DNA from: Branchiostoma floridae
Lineage: Eukaryota > Chordata > Leptocardii > Amphioxiformes > Branchiostomatidae
DNA length: 46,447 nucleotides
Reading direction: 5' to 3'
NCBI RefSeq assembly: GCF_000003815.2
Contig: NC_049985.1
Coordinates: 6,276,019 to 6,322,465 of the forward strand
Part shown: piece after piece, positions 18,449-28,545 of the stretch
How positions within the stretch are numbered: the first letter of the stretch is position 1
Layout: the number at the start of each line of letters is the position of its first letter
Notes under the pieces: generated by a model
Seen by the model: the letters and a program-made list of their open reading frames with translations, nothing else
Databases searched by the model: none
What the model was told of the DNA's origin: nothing
Translations under genes and position numbers: made by a program

Positions 18449-18632
18449 CTTACGTCACATTTCCACACCGGGGCCCGGCTGGACTGTTTCTGGAAAAGGA
18501 AAAAACAGAAGCGTATGCGTATAAATATACACAAATTGTGCCCACGATTATTCTCTTTTAGTCTTGTGTGGTTTGTGTCTTTCATATCATTTGTTCCCGA
18601 AAGCTGTCCGACCGGGACACGATGTGACGTTG
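18449..18632. mobile_element. MITE with ACGTCACAT ends
   Basis: The left end CTTACGTCACATTTCCACAC, then CGGGGCC, mirrors the right end CCGGGACACGATGTGACGT. The interior (GTATGCGTATA, CCCACGATTATTCTCTTTT, TTTCATATCAT) matches 36774-36910, where the right end is better preserved (CCCCGGTTTGGAAATGTGAC). The overlapping open frames on both strands are by-products. Confidence 0.6.
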
Positions 18633-18980
18633 GCCAAACTAGTGCAAAGCCGTACGCGTTTGAATGGATTGCACTTTCTCTAGTATTAAACACCATCTGC
18701 GCTGAAATAAACCGCACTGTTGTGTGTAAGAATTGGATGTTATATTTGACACAAGGAGAATCACAAAAACACTTTGTACCGAGACACTTTAAATGATGAA
18801 ACACGAATGACTTTATTCGAACACGAGAACGGGATCTTCCGTTCGCTGTTCGACCGGCCTGTCCCGTTAACGCGTTCGAAACCAAACGCAAATCTATGAG
18901 TGTGTGTTCCCAGAACGGGACGACGGTCCTCTGCTATTTTACTCCATTCCTACCGGGCACCATCATTTGGTAAATAAAAG

Positions 18981-19293
18981 ACATTGTCCTTAATGCTAAA
19001 CCCCATCCTCACGTACATGACTGACAATGTTCTTAGTACTGAACGTCATCCACACGTAACGTTGAATGGCACTGTTCTTTCAGTGCTAAGCACAATTCGC
19101 GTGCAAGTGACCAATGCTGTCCTTGGTACTGAAAGCCATCCGTGCGTAAATGAAAGGCACTGTTCTAAGTGCTCAACGAAGTCCACTTGTAAATGACAGG
19201 CGAAAACTACAAATGACACTATCCGTTGTATAGCTTTAAAAAACCACCCTGTCTTGAGTGCTGAACAGCATTGGCGTGTACATAAGTGACACT
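18981..19293 (+). repeat. diverged minisatellite of about 50 bases
   Basis: About six units built on CACTGTYCTTAGTGCTGAAC followed by RCCATCCACGCGTA and ATGA, each strongly diverged. Further single or double units stand at 19711-19810 and 24126-24190. Confidence 0.6.
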
Positions 19294-19560
19294 CGCGGTG
19301 TGGCGTAACGTGACGGTAGGGTGTATGACTCAAATCATTGAGTTCCTGGGTTCGAGACCCCTGTCATATGCCCCAACGCCGCGCAATTGTGAAAGGCTTT
19401 TAACACAAATTTCCTCACTTCACTCAGGTCAAAATGATTATACTCAGGTACGGTTAAGGACGGGTAGGACTTCAAATGGAGTTCCCATGCTTGAAGACTC
19501 CAGGAAGAATAGGGTTTACGATAATCATTGTAAAGTCTAATTGGAGATCGAAATAAATAA
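19294..19560 (+). mobile_element. probable tRNA-derived SINE
   Basis: GTGGCGTAACGTGACGGT (near 19299) is a box A candidate and GGGTTCGAGACCC (19349-19361) matches box B well. A body follows with TTCCTCACTTCACTCAGGTC, similar in design to the SINE at 45575, and an A-rich AAATAAATAAACAAAC tail near 19550. Confidence 0.6.
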
Positions 19561-20504
19561 ACAAACAAAGAGAGCCATACATTAGACACATAGAACTCAA
19601 CACACTTATCGAAAAGAGTAGGTTTCCTTCCCGGTGTGAGTGGATTTGCAAATTTTACTCAGTGTACAAACCTGGTGTGTATAAAAGGCGGTTTACCGGG
19701 TATGCAATACAAACAAGCACTGTACTAAGCGCTGAACGCTATCCGAAGATACATAAACGGCCCTGACCTTAGTGCTGAAAGCTTTTAAATGAATGGCACT
19801 ATCACTAGCAGCGCCTATCGACAAAATAATCCTACAGATAATAACTAGAGTTTACCTAGAGGCCACTGTTCCTGGCTATACTTGGGTCCGACATACAACC
19901 TTGACTTGTCAATGGATGACATTCGCTCTTACATAGAATTTGGCTTTAGCCCTTTTAAAGCTCCACCTATCGATCGGCTCCATAATGCAGATCACAGTTA
20001 GTTCTCAGCTAGTACTGTATTTATTTGATGGCCTGAAAACCTCTGTTTCGTTGACAACAAATCTCATCCATAGCCTCCCCCCCTGTCTCATCTGTGCCTA
20101 TCAAAGATGGAGCATAATTACAATTGGAATTTTGCACAAAACTAAGTCACTGACAGAGACACGGCCTGTAAACATACGTCAGGCCACAGTCTGACAGTGA
20201 GTGTATTTACTTGAAGGAAAGAGCCCCGCCTGTCGACTCGTATCAGAAGTGCAGGTGAATACCAATTACAAGCTGATAGGCACGGATATTGATTTCCCGA
20301 AGTCTGAAGGATGGTATTATTAATAGGGGATTACATGCAATGGGTGGACAGATCAAGGGTAGAACATAGCTCGGTATCAAGCGTCATTAGTGGATGTAAC
20401 AGCCTTACACTGTACAACTGAATTAGGAGTCAAATGTGAGTCTTTACGGTTGAAATTCCCTTTCCAGTTGCGTTCCTTTTTTTTACATCAAATGAAATGT
20501 ATGC
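19561..20504. other. gene-less stretch
   Basis: Intergenic DNA with two stray units of the minisatellite at 19711-19810. No exon or RNA gene was recognised. Confidence 0.5.
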
Positions 20505-20545
20505 TTGCGTCCTTTCTAAAGCTCCCTTTATGCGAGAGCGAGAAT

Positions 20546-20930
20546 GAGCCGGACTGCCGTCTGAATAAAATTATTTGGATATTCCTGGGAATTCGTGGTT
20601 TATTCTGGAAATTCTCAGTACATTTCAGATATTTGTGCCTATTTTGTGACCGTCCTGTATGTTTTCTTCATGCTAAAATCTTTCGAGGTGGAGAAATTTT
20701 GAACGGCATTCAAGGTGTATCCTAACTATTCTAACTGCAGTATGGCCGCATTCTAAGACATTCCAACATTATTCGAAACACTCTGATCTCATTCGCTAGA
20801 GAACCGGCCGGCCACAAGAATGAACACAAATATCTGGTATGCAGTGAGAATTTCTAGCAGAATAAATAACGATTACCCAGAAATACACGAGAACTTTCAT
20901 TCAGACGGCATTCCGGCTCAATCCGCTTCT
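20546..20930. repeat. inverted repeat, probable MITE
   Basis: GAGCCGGACTGCCGTCTGAA (near 20546) mirrors TTCAGACGGCATTCCGGCTC (20899-20918), with a further 30 bases of weaker pairing on the inner side. The right flank to about 21045 ends in AGTGTGAAGGCCC, which looks like a DNA-transposon terminus, but its partner on the left was not found. Confidence 0.6.
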
Positions 20931-21486
20931 AGTGTGAAGAGATAATAGGTCCATTTACAATTCCCGCTCGAATTTTGCAAGTTCTTCATTCTGGATGGTT
21001 CTGCTTGATTCCTGTTGATTCGGTTTCAGTGTGAAGGCCCTATAAAAAAAAGTTCACGTATTACATGTATTAAGAAGCACATTAAGTTCTTTATAACGTG
21101 CTGAGCTGTATATCCTTGAAAGTGACAGGTAGAACTGAACCATCCATCAAGTTTATTTGTAAGAAGATGAAACATCTTATATCACTGCTGGAAATCAGGT
21201 TTATCTATGTTAATAAGCAGGTATGATCGTCATAAGGCGTCATACCCCGGCTTTGTATGCACGCAGGGACCGCCATAGTCTTTATTCATATCAAATCATT
21301 AATAAATAAAACAATGATCAAGTCGGTGCAGTTCGCATCCATCTCTTTGGTAAGAATATAAAGTATAGATTCATGTAATGCTTTTTTTTGGAAGAGCAGC
21401 CAACTAACCAGCCAACTATCCAATCATACCGACCAATCAATTACAAGCCAGCTCAAAGACCAACCGACAAGCCAAACACTAGTGCA

Positions 21487-21723
21487 TATACCCCTGTCAC
21501 ATTATCCACGATCTTCGGGCGTATCGATGGAAGATAAGGCCGTATCTAATATCGACATAGGGTTGCGCGTATTTTTCACCTGAAAACCGTCCCTGTCACA
21601 TATAAGCAATACTTTGTACGCTGTACAATTGTTGTGCAATAAAGTTATCATTATAAGCGAGGCTCGGGCGATTGCCGCAGAATCGTCGTCCGATCGATTT
21701 TCGCCCAATGTGACAGGGGTATA
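21487..21723. mobile_element. MITE with TATACCCCTGTCACATT ends
   Basis: The left end TACCCCTGTCACATT (21489-21503) is mirrored exactly by AATGTGACAGGGGTA (21707-21721), with TA outside each end. The interior has CGATCGAT and CGGGCG words and no gene. The TA duplication suggests a Tc1/mariner-type mover, although the palindromic ends make the exact boundary uncertain. Confidence 0.75.
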
Positions 21724-22700
21724 AAGAGGTTTGAAACCGATCCACCAGCAAACTAGGTGACAAACAGACTAGAATTTGGCCAAGTCTGCTCTCCTGGGTA
21801 TAACTGTTACATAGAGTAATCTGTATTCATACATACGTACGGTTCCATTGCCAGAGGCGGTTAAATCCTGGCATGATCCACTAAACTCAGACCAGCCAAG
21901 ATCCAATGTAATATGAAAAAAAGTTGATCCATATTGATTTAAGTTACATTCCAACAGAGAAATACTAGTACGATTGGCTCCCTTATGAGCACAGGAATGA
22001 CCACCCTCCTTACCAAATACACGCAGTCGTCTGGAGCTTCATTGATTATGAATGACGTTGCCGCACTCATCACCCTCGATGGGGCACATACACACGGAGA
22101 ATTGAGCCCTTAACGGCAAGACAAGATGCTGCGACATCGTAAAGCTTAAGGCGAGGGAGAGAAAGAAAAGCCTATTCAGGAAGAGAGGGCTGTCGATTCG
22201 TGATGCGGACTACTGACAAGAGGAAGTGAAGTGCGCCGGAACTGTTTCAGACAGCCGGCGGATAAAGTGTCTACCGGGCTTCCGGACCAAGGCTTTCTGC
22301 AGAACAGGTTGACAAGGCAAGTTGTGACTAGGGAAAATCGCGAGGCATTACGCCTGTTTGGCGGTTTTCAGCCCTTTTAACTTCCAATGAGATTTCCAGA
22401 CAGTTGGTCTACTACTTAAGAGACGACAGGCCAAACAGATCAGCGGGATGCAGCTACTTATTAAATCTCTGGCCGACCTGGTTCCTTTGTGTTTGGAACG
22501 CAACCCGTCAGCGCAGTCATAACTGGTGATACTGCGTTGACTTTGACTTCCTCTTCTTTGTCTCGAATCTGCTGGGTTCACATTTCCCGTTTAAACCCAG
22601 TCATTGAGCTTCCACCTTTCATTTATGATGAAGAAAATTATTTTCAACCATTCTTGAAATAGTGTTCATTTTCAATGTAGTGAGTTGGACGTGAAAGGTT
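21724..22700. other. gene-less stretch upstream of the secreted-protein exon
   Basis: No repeat boundary or exon recognised. The right part may hold promoter sequence of the plus-strand gene. Confidence 0.4.
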
Positions 22701-22958
22701 TTCTATGTATATGTAAGTGCGATCGCGAGTAGTAGAAGAGATCCGGGTCTTACTGAGATCTGCAAGGCAACCTGCCCACCACAGACAAGGCAATCTTCCT
22801 ACTACTGCCAATTCACCCTACGTACTACAGGCAAGGCAATCTACGTACCGCCGGTATACCGCGGGGAGTAAGCAAACTGTGCTCAGAGAGATTTCCCACA
22901 ATGAAAAAGCTGTGTGAGCGACGGAGACTGGGATAGCGGCGTTTGCGAACAGGAGACC

Positions 22959-23040
22959 ATGAGGGGCCTGCAACTGGTCCGCGGACTTGTCCTGTTCCTA
23001 GTCGCCCTGAGCAACCATGGGAGCGTCTTTTCCAAACAGG
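22959..23040 (+). CDS. first coding exon of a secreted or membrane protein
   Basis: ATG in good context (ACC before it) opens 27 codons: MRGLQLVRGLVLFLVALSNH, then GSVFSKQ, with one base before a strong donor (CAGG/GTAAGT), phase 1. A positive start, a hydrophobic core LVLFLVAL and a small-residue stretch are a textbook signal peptide; cleavage is likely near SNHGSVFS. About 60 upstream bases are G+C-rich and look like 5' untranslated region. No downstream exon was recognised before the window ends, so the protein family is unknown. Confidence 0.65.
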
Positions 23041-23297
23041 GTAAGTTTGCTGAAGCATATAAAGAAAGCTATGTTCATATATCGTTATAACGTGTATTGA
23101 TATGCAGCAAATGTATAATCGAATCGACGGTGGTTACGTAAATAGCTACCAAATATACTGGAGTTTACACCGGCAATATGGTCACATATGTTGCCCGGTT
23201 ATTCTTTTTTTTATCTGTCGTTGTTGAAAATGTTGGTAGGAACTGAACGGATGTTCCGCGCTATGGTTTTGATAAGCATTTAGCTTATGATTAGAGC

Positions 23298-23740
23298 TAG
23301 GGCTGGGTATCGGTACTGCGTACCGGTACAAAACCGGTTTTTCTTATTGGACCGGTCCAGAAAAACCGGACCTGAAAAAATTAGGAGGACCGGATGTTGG
23401 ACCGATTCGAAAATTAACAGATTATTTTATCAGGCATTCACACGTTTTAGCGCTTGCAGATGGAAGAAAATAACAAGAGTGAAGTAGAGTATAATTTATA
23501 GTAATTTCTACCAAGTTTTACAGCCAATCGTACAGGTGCAGTTAGCGTTGTAGGATTTCAAAACGCCAGTGTAAGTCTAGTACTCCACCAAACAGATTTC
23601 TTTGTAGTCCATTGTAGTAAAATGGACCATTGGCATGAGTCATACTGCATCAGGTCCAGGTTCAGGTCCGGACCTGGACCTAATCCTTTGGACCTGAACC
23701 GGACCTGGACCTGAATTTTCTGTACCGGTACCCAGCCCTA
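23298..23740 (+). mobile_element. hAT-like MITE, copy 2, with perfect 8-base target duplication
   Basis: 443 bases from TAGGGCTGGGTATCGGTAC to GTACCGGTACCCAGCCCTA, flanked by ATTAGAGC at 23290-23297 and 23741-23748. The orientation is opposite to the copy at 2404-2837. It lies about 250 bases into the presumed first intron of the secreted-protein gene. Confidence 0.9.
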
Positions 23741-23934
23741 ATTAGAGCATATAACGGTACATGTACACACGTTTACACTAGGCAGCAACGATTTCGTCAT
23801 GAACGTTGCATTTCTAGCAAAGGTGACAATAATTTTCATACCAACACACGGAAGCTACAAACCAACATTCTGTTCTGTTATATCTTATTTTATTTCAGTT
23901 TAATTCTAGGAGGTCTAGCATCTTTTGTGGAGTA

Positions 23935-24123
23935 CTGTAAATGCAGAAATGTTCGCGGTGGATAAATGTTCGCGGTTTTCGAACTTAAAACCACAACGAA
24001 CATTTTTGTATTATGGTATTAGACTGCAGTCTATTGTGTTACCTCGAAATTAAAACCACCGCGAAAAGTCATTTTTCCCGCTACCGCGAAATTAAATCCC
24101 CGCGAACTTAAATGCATTTACAG
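23935..24123. mobile_element. MITE, CTGTAAATGC family, copy 2
   Basis: A 189-base element with CTGTAAATGC at the left, GCATTTACAG at the right and TA duplications at 23933-23934 and 24124-24125. It carries the same TTCGCGGTGGAT motif as the copy at 2145-2291, with an extra ACCGCGAAA segment near its right end. A stray minisatellite unit follows directly. Confidence 0.8.
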
Positions 24124-24190
24124 TATTGGTGCTTAAATGAACGACACTGTCCTTGGTGCTGAACGCCATCCACGCGCACATAAACTGTAC

Positions 24191-25264
24191 TGTCATTAAC
24201 CAACTACAAACCTTTCTTCTCTGCTTCTAATCAGAACATTGACAAGCTTGAAGAATTTGGATCTTTTACAAAAAAGCTTTTGCAAATCCGCTCCTGTATG
24301 TAGTGTGTGAACCCCCTGTGGAACGATAACTCATTTTGCGTTAATTATAAAGGGATCATACAAAAGGTGCGGAGTCGTTAGTTGGCTGAACATCCCTCAA
24401 TGATGACGGGCTGATGCCGCGGTGTGACCCTGGAGAATACTGCTCATCAATTCAAAATGTGGAGCCCAACTGGGCCATGTAGCTGATTCACTGTTATTAA
24501 ATCCGTGTGGAAACAAGTAATTGAGCTTATGATAAGAAAAGACGATTTACGAAATATTCATACAAAATAGAAGTAAAACCTGTGCGGATGATTCTCTTAA
24601 CCATCAGCAAGAAAAATACCCTTCCAGTAGCTGATTTGGTTTGACTTATGTCTGGTGGCAGGGAGGCTTTGTCTCTTGATGAATGTTTGATGGAGACCTG
24701 CTCTGGCCTTTAGGGACTTAACCCTCGACTTGGACTCGTTTGTTCAACCGTTACCGGAAACTTCTGTATGTTAATTAGGTGTCACCGATACTCCGATTAG
24801 GTCGGTAGGGGATGTAGAAAAATAACGTTTCCATTACCAAAACCGTTTTTTTTTGTTCGGTCATAAAGTACCTGCCAGTTTGATAATTGTGAATTTATAA
24901 CGTTATATCGAATCCAGACCTCCTTACCGCGCGCTTAAAAAGGGGAAAAATGAGCTGCCAAGAACGCGAATAGGCTGCTGCAATGTAACTCGGATAGAAT
25001 ATAATGTTGGCCTGTTTTTCTTCTGCTTCGGAGAGAAGGGGGTTCACCTCTGTTTTAATCCGTTTGCATCAAGAACTCAAGATCGTGCGGATGGATTTTC
25101 TTGCTTGTAGGCAATTATTTAGATCGACACCCCCATCTTGAAGGTAGTGTGGTACAGCACGTTGAGATAGCTGTTTTTTTGCCTAATGGTAGACCATGTT
25201 ACACAAGCTTTCGTTGCGAGTCTGCTACCCTCTTGAACGACGGTATTGTTTTCTGTGTGTCTGT
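24191..25264. other. gene-less stretch
   Basis: No exon or repeat boundary recognised. Confidence 0.4.
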
Positions 25265-25553
25265 CTGTCTGTGTTTCCTCAGTTCAATATTTCCACAACA
25301 GAGTGACAGTATGACTGCAAAGTGTGCCTTTTACGCAAGGACAATTCCCGAGTGGAACAGCCTCTCCGCTCACATTGTCGACAGTCCCTCACTGGACACA
25401 TTCAAGAGCAGGTTGCTGTCGTTGCACACGTAGTCCAGACACTGCGCCTCCTCCGTCTGCGTGGTATTCCTACCAGGAAGCTTGCAGACTATGGACTAGA
25501 ACTTGAACTAGAACTAGAACTAGAACTAGAACTAGAACTAGAACTAGAATTAG
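25265..25553 (+). mobile_element. 3' end of a non-LTR retrotransposon (CR1/L2/Jockey-like), truncated
   Basis: The frame ending at 25433 reads ARTIPEWNSLSAHIVDSP, then SLDTFKSRL and a stop within six residues. This is the usual C-terminal tail after the reverse transcriptase of many animal LINEs (RTIxxWNxLP...APSLxxFKxRL). A 60-base 3' region follows, ending in a GAACTA microsatellite (25496-25553), which fits LINEs that end in a short tandem repeat. Everything upstream of the tail is lost or unrecognisable, so this is a 5'-truncated dead copy. Confidence 0.75.
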
Positions 25554-26660
25554 AACAGGAATTTGCACGGGACACTGACAAGTACAGTAGTTTCGGTCAA
25601 AGGTCCCAAAACGTGTTAGAGGTTATCTCATTCCTTGTCTCTTCAATCTCCTGTTATTGCTTTCGCCTTAATTATGGGAGCCAGTTGAGGAAATGTTGTT
25701 AAAGACATGGTTGCCATCATCTCAAACTAGTCTCAATGACTTCTCCTTTTACGATGTACCTCACGCACGTGGATCCAGCCGTGGGCGAGCCACGAGTCTT
25801 GAATTAGGGAGCCAAGCGGCGGAAGATGGGGGTGATGGTGCCCTTGAATTGTGCGCGCCCTCAGGCTCGCGTCCATACGCCAACGTCTTTCAACAAGGTC
25901 GACCATCCTCATCCATATTAATCTTCAATGTAGCATTCGCTTCTGAAGGTAGAGCAGTCAGCCCCAGCTGATGCAAGGCATGGCGAATTTCCAGGTTTCA
26001 GGTAGCTAGTGGTAGTGCAATGAGGTATTGCTACCGCTCTCTTTCGCCAAGCTTACATATAAGTCATCCTAGTGATCGATAAGTGTGTTGGGTTCTTTAA
26101 CGCGCAGAGGATTGATGCTTATGAGTAGCGCCAAAAGCTTTCTCATACACGGTGCCCCCGGCTTTTCGTGCTCTCTGAAAGTAGATGCGACTTTTAGTGG
26201 TGCTAACACCAGCTTGCAAATCCTTGGCCGCTGGCTCAGTGGAATTGGAACTGGATTTGACGAGTGGCAGAGTGTATAGACATATATTCCGCTGACCGAT
26301 CTCAGTCTCGGTGTTTTATGTATATTTTATACATTATTTCAGTAGCGCTGTGCCCTTTGCCTTGTCATTCCAAAATGACTACTCTAAAAACTACTACCTA
26401 AGCCCAATAGAAGCAAAGCCACAACACATGTAGTTAATAACATGTTCCGTCAAATGTTACCTCCTTTGTCCTTCACGGGTCACGAAATAGACACACTTCG
26501 CATCGACCGTTTTGAGCGGAGTGGCGAGATAAGCCTCTTGAAGAGAACTTCTGTTTTTTGTATGCGCGAGGCATGTTCAGTGTCAGCAGGCCTCAGCATC
26601 AAGCGCGCCAATCAGTGTAACACTAAACCCCTCCTGTTACTACCTACTCTCTTCATTATA
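25554..26660. other. gene-less stretch
   Basis: Open frames at 25693-25971 and 26085-26279 have no splice context or recognised content. I see no gene. Confidence 0.4.
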
Positions 26661-26667
26661 CATGTAA

Positions 26668-28035
26668 ACCATGGAGTACGGGGATTAGGGATGAGCCACT
26701 CTTCTTTCGTTATCTTCAGTTTCAGTCGACAACAATCTCCTCCTGTATCTCCATGGAAACTCTTACGTAGGATGTTCCTACCTTGGCCTACAAGTACCTG
26801 TACATGTACCTGTAGAGTTGTTTAACTGGAGGTCCGCATCTAAACGCATAAGCCACTATTTTTTCGTTATCTTCAGTTTCAGTCGATAGTCATCGCCCTT
26901 CTATCTCCATTTAGATTCTTACGTAGGAGGTTCCTACATTTGTCTGCTACGAGTACACGTACCTGTGATGTCGTTTAGCTGAAGGTCAGAATCTAAACAT
27001 CTGTTGTACCTGCATCTAAGAAACTAAAATTGTAGTGAAAACATATTTCTAGACTATGGATAGCTTAAACCCCGTGACAAAGATGCATTTTGAAGAATTA
27101 GCTCTCTGAATGGCTCGTATATCAACACACCAAGGTGACATTTTAACACAGTAGGATACGCGTATGATGTACAGAAACTTTTCCAAACTTGTTTAAGTCC
27201 ACAGTTGGAGCTGTACCCACCCGCTGTATCCATATTTCACTTCATTTTTTAGGTACACTTCCCTTTCTACTTTGCAACAAAAATACCAACGGTTGCATGA
27301 CTAGTTCCGAAGCTCATAAATGATCTTTGATTTTATATCAGTCGTGCGATCATCGTACGATCGTCGTACGATCGTTAACTTTGGGTATTTTTTTGGGGGG
27401 AAAAATTTACGTCTCCTGCAAATTTCAACTGTCTTGGTACACAAAATGCTGTTTTGAATCCATGTCGGTCGTTGGTTTTGTCACAGCGTGCTTGAAAATC
27501 CGATGGCATCAAAATCGTACGACGACCGCACGATCTATGTGACGGGCCCTCGGGATGAAAAGCCTTTTGACATTGAACAAGATGACAAGATGGTGTTGTG
27601 ACTAGGGTTGTTGACTTCTGTAGGGTTCTGAGTTTGCTGAATCACTAGCAGGCTCCCAGAGAAAGACAAGTTACCCTTTTCTCAGTCGACTCGGGTGAAA
27701 ATGAGTATCTACGTTTTGGTTACGGTCGTACTATTAGATGACCTCCTGGATGTGACGTAGATGTAAGCCATGGAGTCCATGGATTAGGGCTGAGCCACTG
27801 TTCTTTCGTTATATTCAGTTTCAGAAGATGTTCATCTCCCCCTGTATTTCCATGGAGACTCTTACGTAGGAGGTTGCTACCTTGACCTACTACGAGTACA
27901 TGTACCTGTAGTGTTGTTTATAGCTAGAGCTCCAAATCTAAACGTTGTACCAGCATCTATGAAACTAAACACTAGTGGATACATTTTTCTAGAATAGAGA
28001 TAACTTAAGCCCCGTGGCAAAGATGTGGCAAACTT
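26668..28035 (+). repeat. three related modules of about 170-270 bases
   Basis: Copies at about 26668-26848, 26849-27078 and 27767-28035 share the order: GGATTAGGGATGAGCCACT, TTTCGTTATCTTCAGTTTCA, ATCTCCATGGAAACTCTTAC, GTAGGAGGTTCCTACCTTG, TACATGTACCTGTAG and AAATCTAAAC. The second and third also share the outer part, TAAGCCCCGTGRCAAAGATG. It is a local duplication; no coding frame is shared across copies. Confidence 0.7.
27342..27533. repeat. inverted repeat rich in CGTACGA, MITE-like
   Basis: TCGTGCGATCATCGTACGAT (27342-27361) mirrors ATCGTACGACGACCGCACGA (27514-27533) with two mismatches. The left arm is itself built from tandem TCGTACGA palindromes. No clear target duplication was identified. 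Confidence 0.6.
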
Positions 28036-28505
28036 TGGCAGCATGATTTTGTTGGCATATGTTTAAGTTTGCACGAAAATAGAAAAATATATAGATATTA
28101 TAGTAAATACATTGAATTTCACATTGTAGTAAAATTCAATATGCCCATGCACGATTTTACCTAGAAGTTTTGTGACGCGACATTTTGCACACGCATTACT
28201 TTCTATTAGGTTTCTAGATGCTTGTCAGTTTGCATACGCACTAGTCCTATCTAATCTTAAGTGTTGAAAAATGCATTCAAAATCCCTGCCTTAGGTGACG
28301 CACGGAAAAGTGCGATTGACCCAATCTTCAAGAAAAATGCACAGATAGCGTCAAATTGCGTGGGACGAATTAAGGTGACATTTAAGAAGCGAATACCCGG
28401 AGGTGGCGGCATTCCAAGTTTAAGCGAGTTTTCTCCAGTGAATGCGCCCGATATTGCTCAGGCTATCTTGAGCTTAAAATTACAGGTTTGTGTTTAAACA
28501 CCGCG

Positions 28506-28545
28506 ATGGCCTGGCGAATAGAGTGTTGGCCCGCATGTGGTAGGG
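28506..28545 (+). mobile_element. truncated tRNA-SINE head (tentative)
   Basis: GGCCTGGCGAATAGAGTGTT followed by GGCCCGCATGTGG resembles the box A half of tRNA-like SINEs; no box B follows. Confidence 0.3.

Noticed and set aside
18344-18891. Overlapping open frames of about 150 codons on both strands
   Set aside because: They lie largely over the MITE at 18449-18632, have no splice signals in phase and no recognisable protein content.
25496-25553. Leu-Glu repeat peptide (LELELE)
   Set aside because: It is only the translation of the GAACTA microsatellite that ends the LINE fragment.
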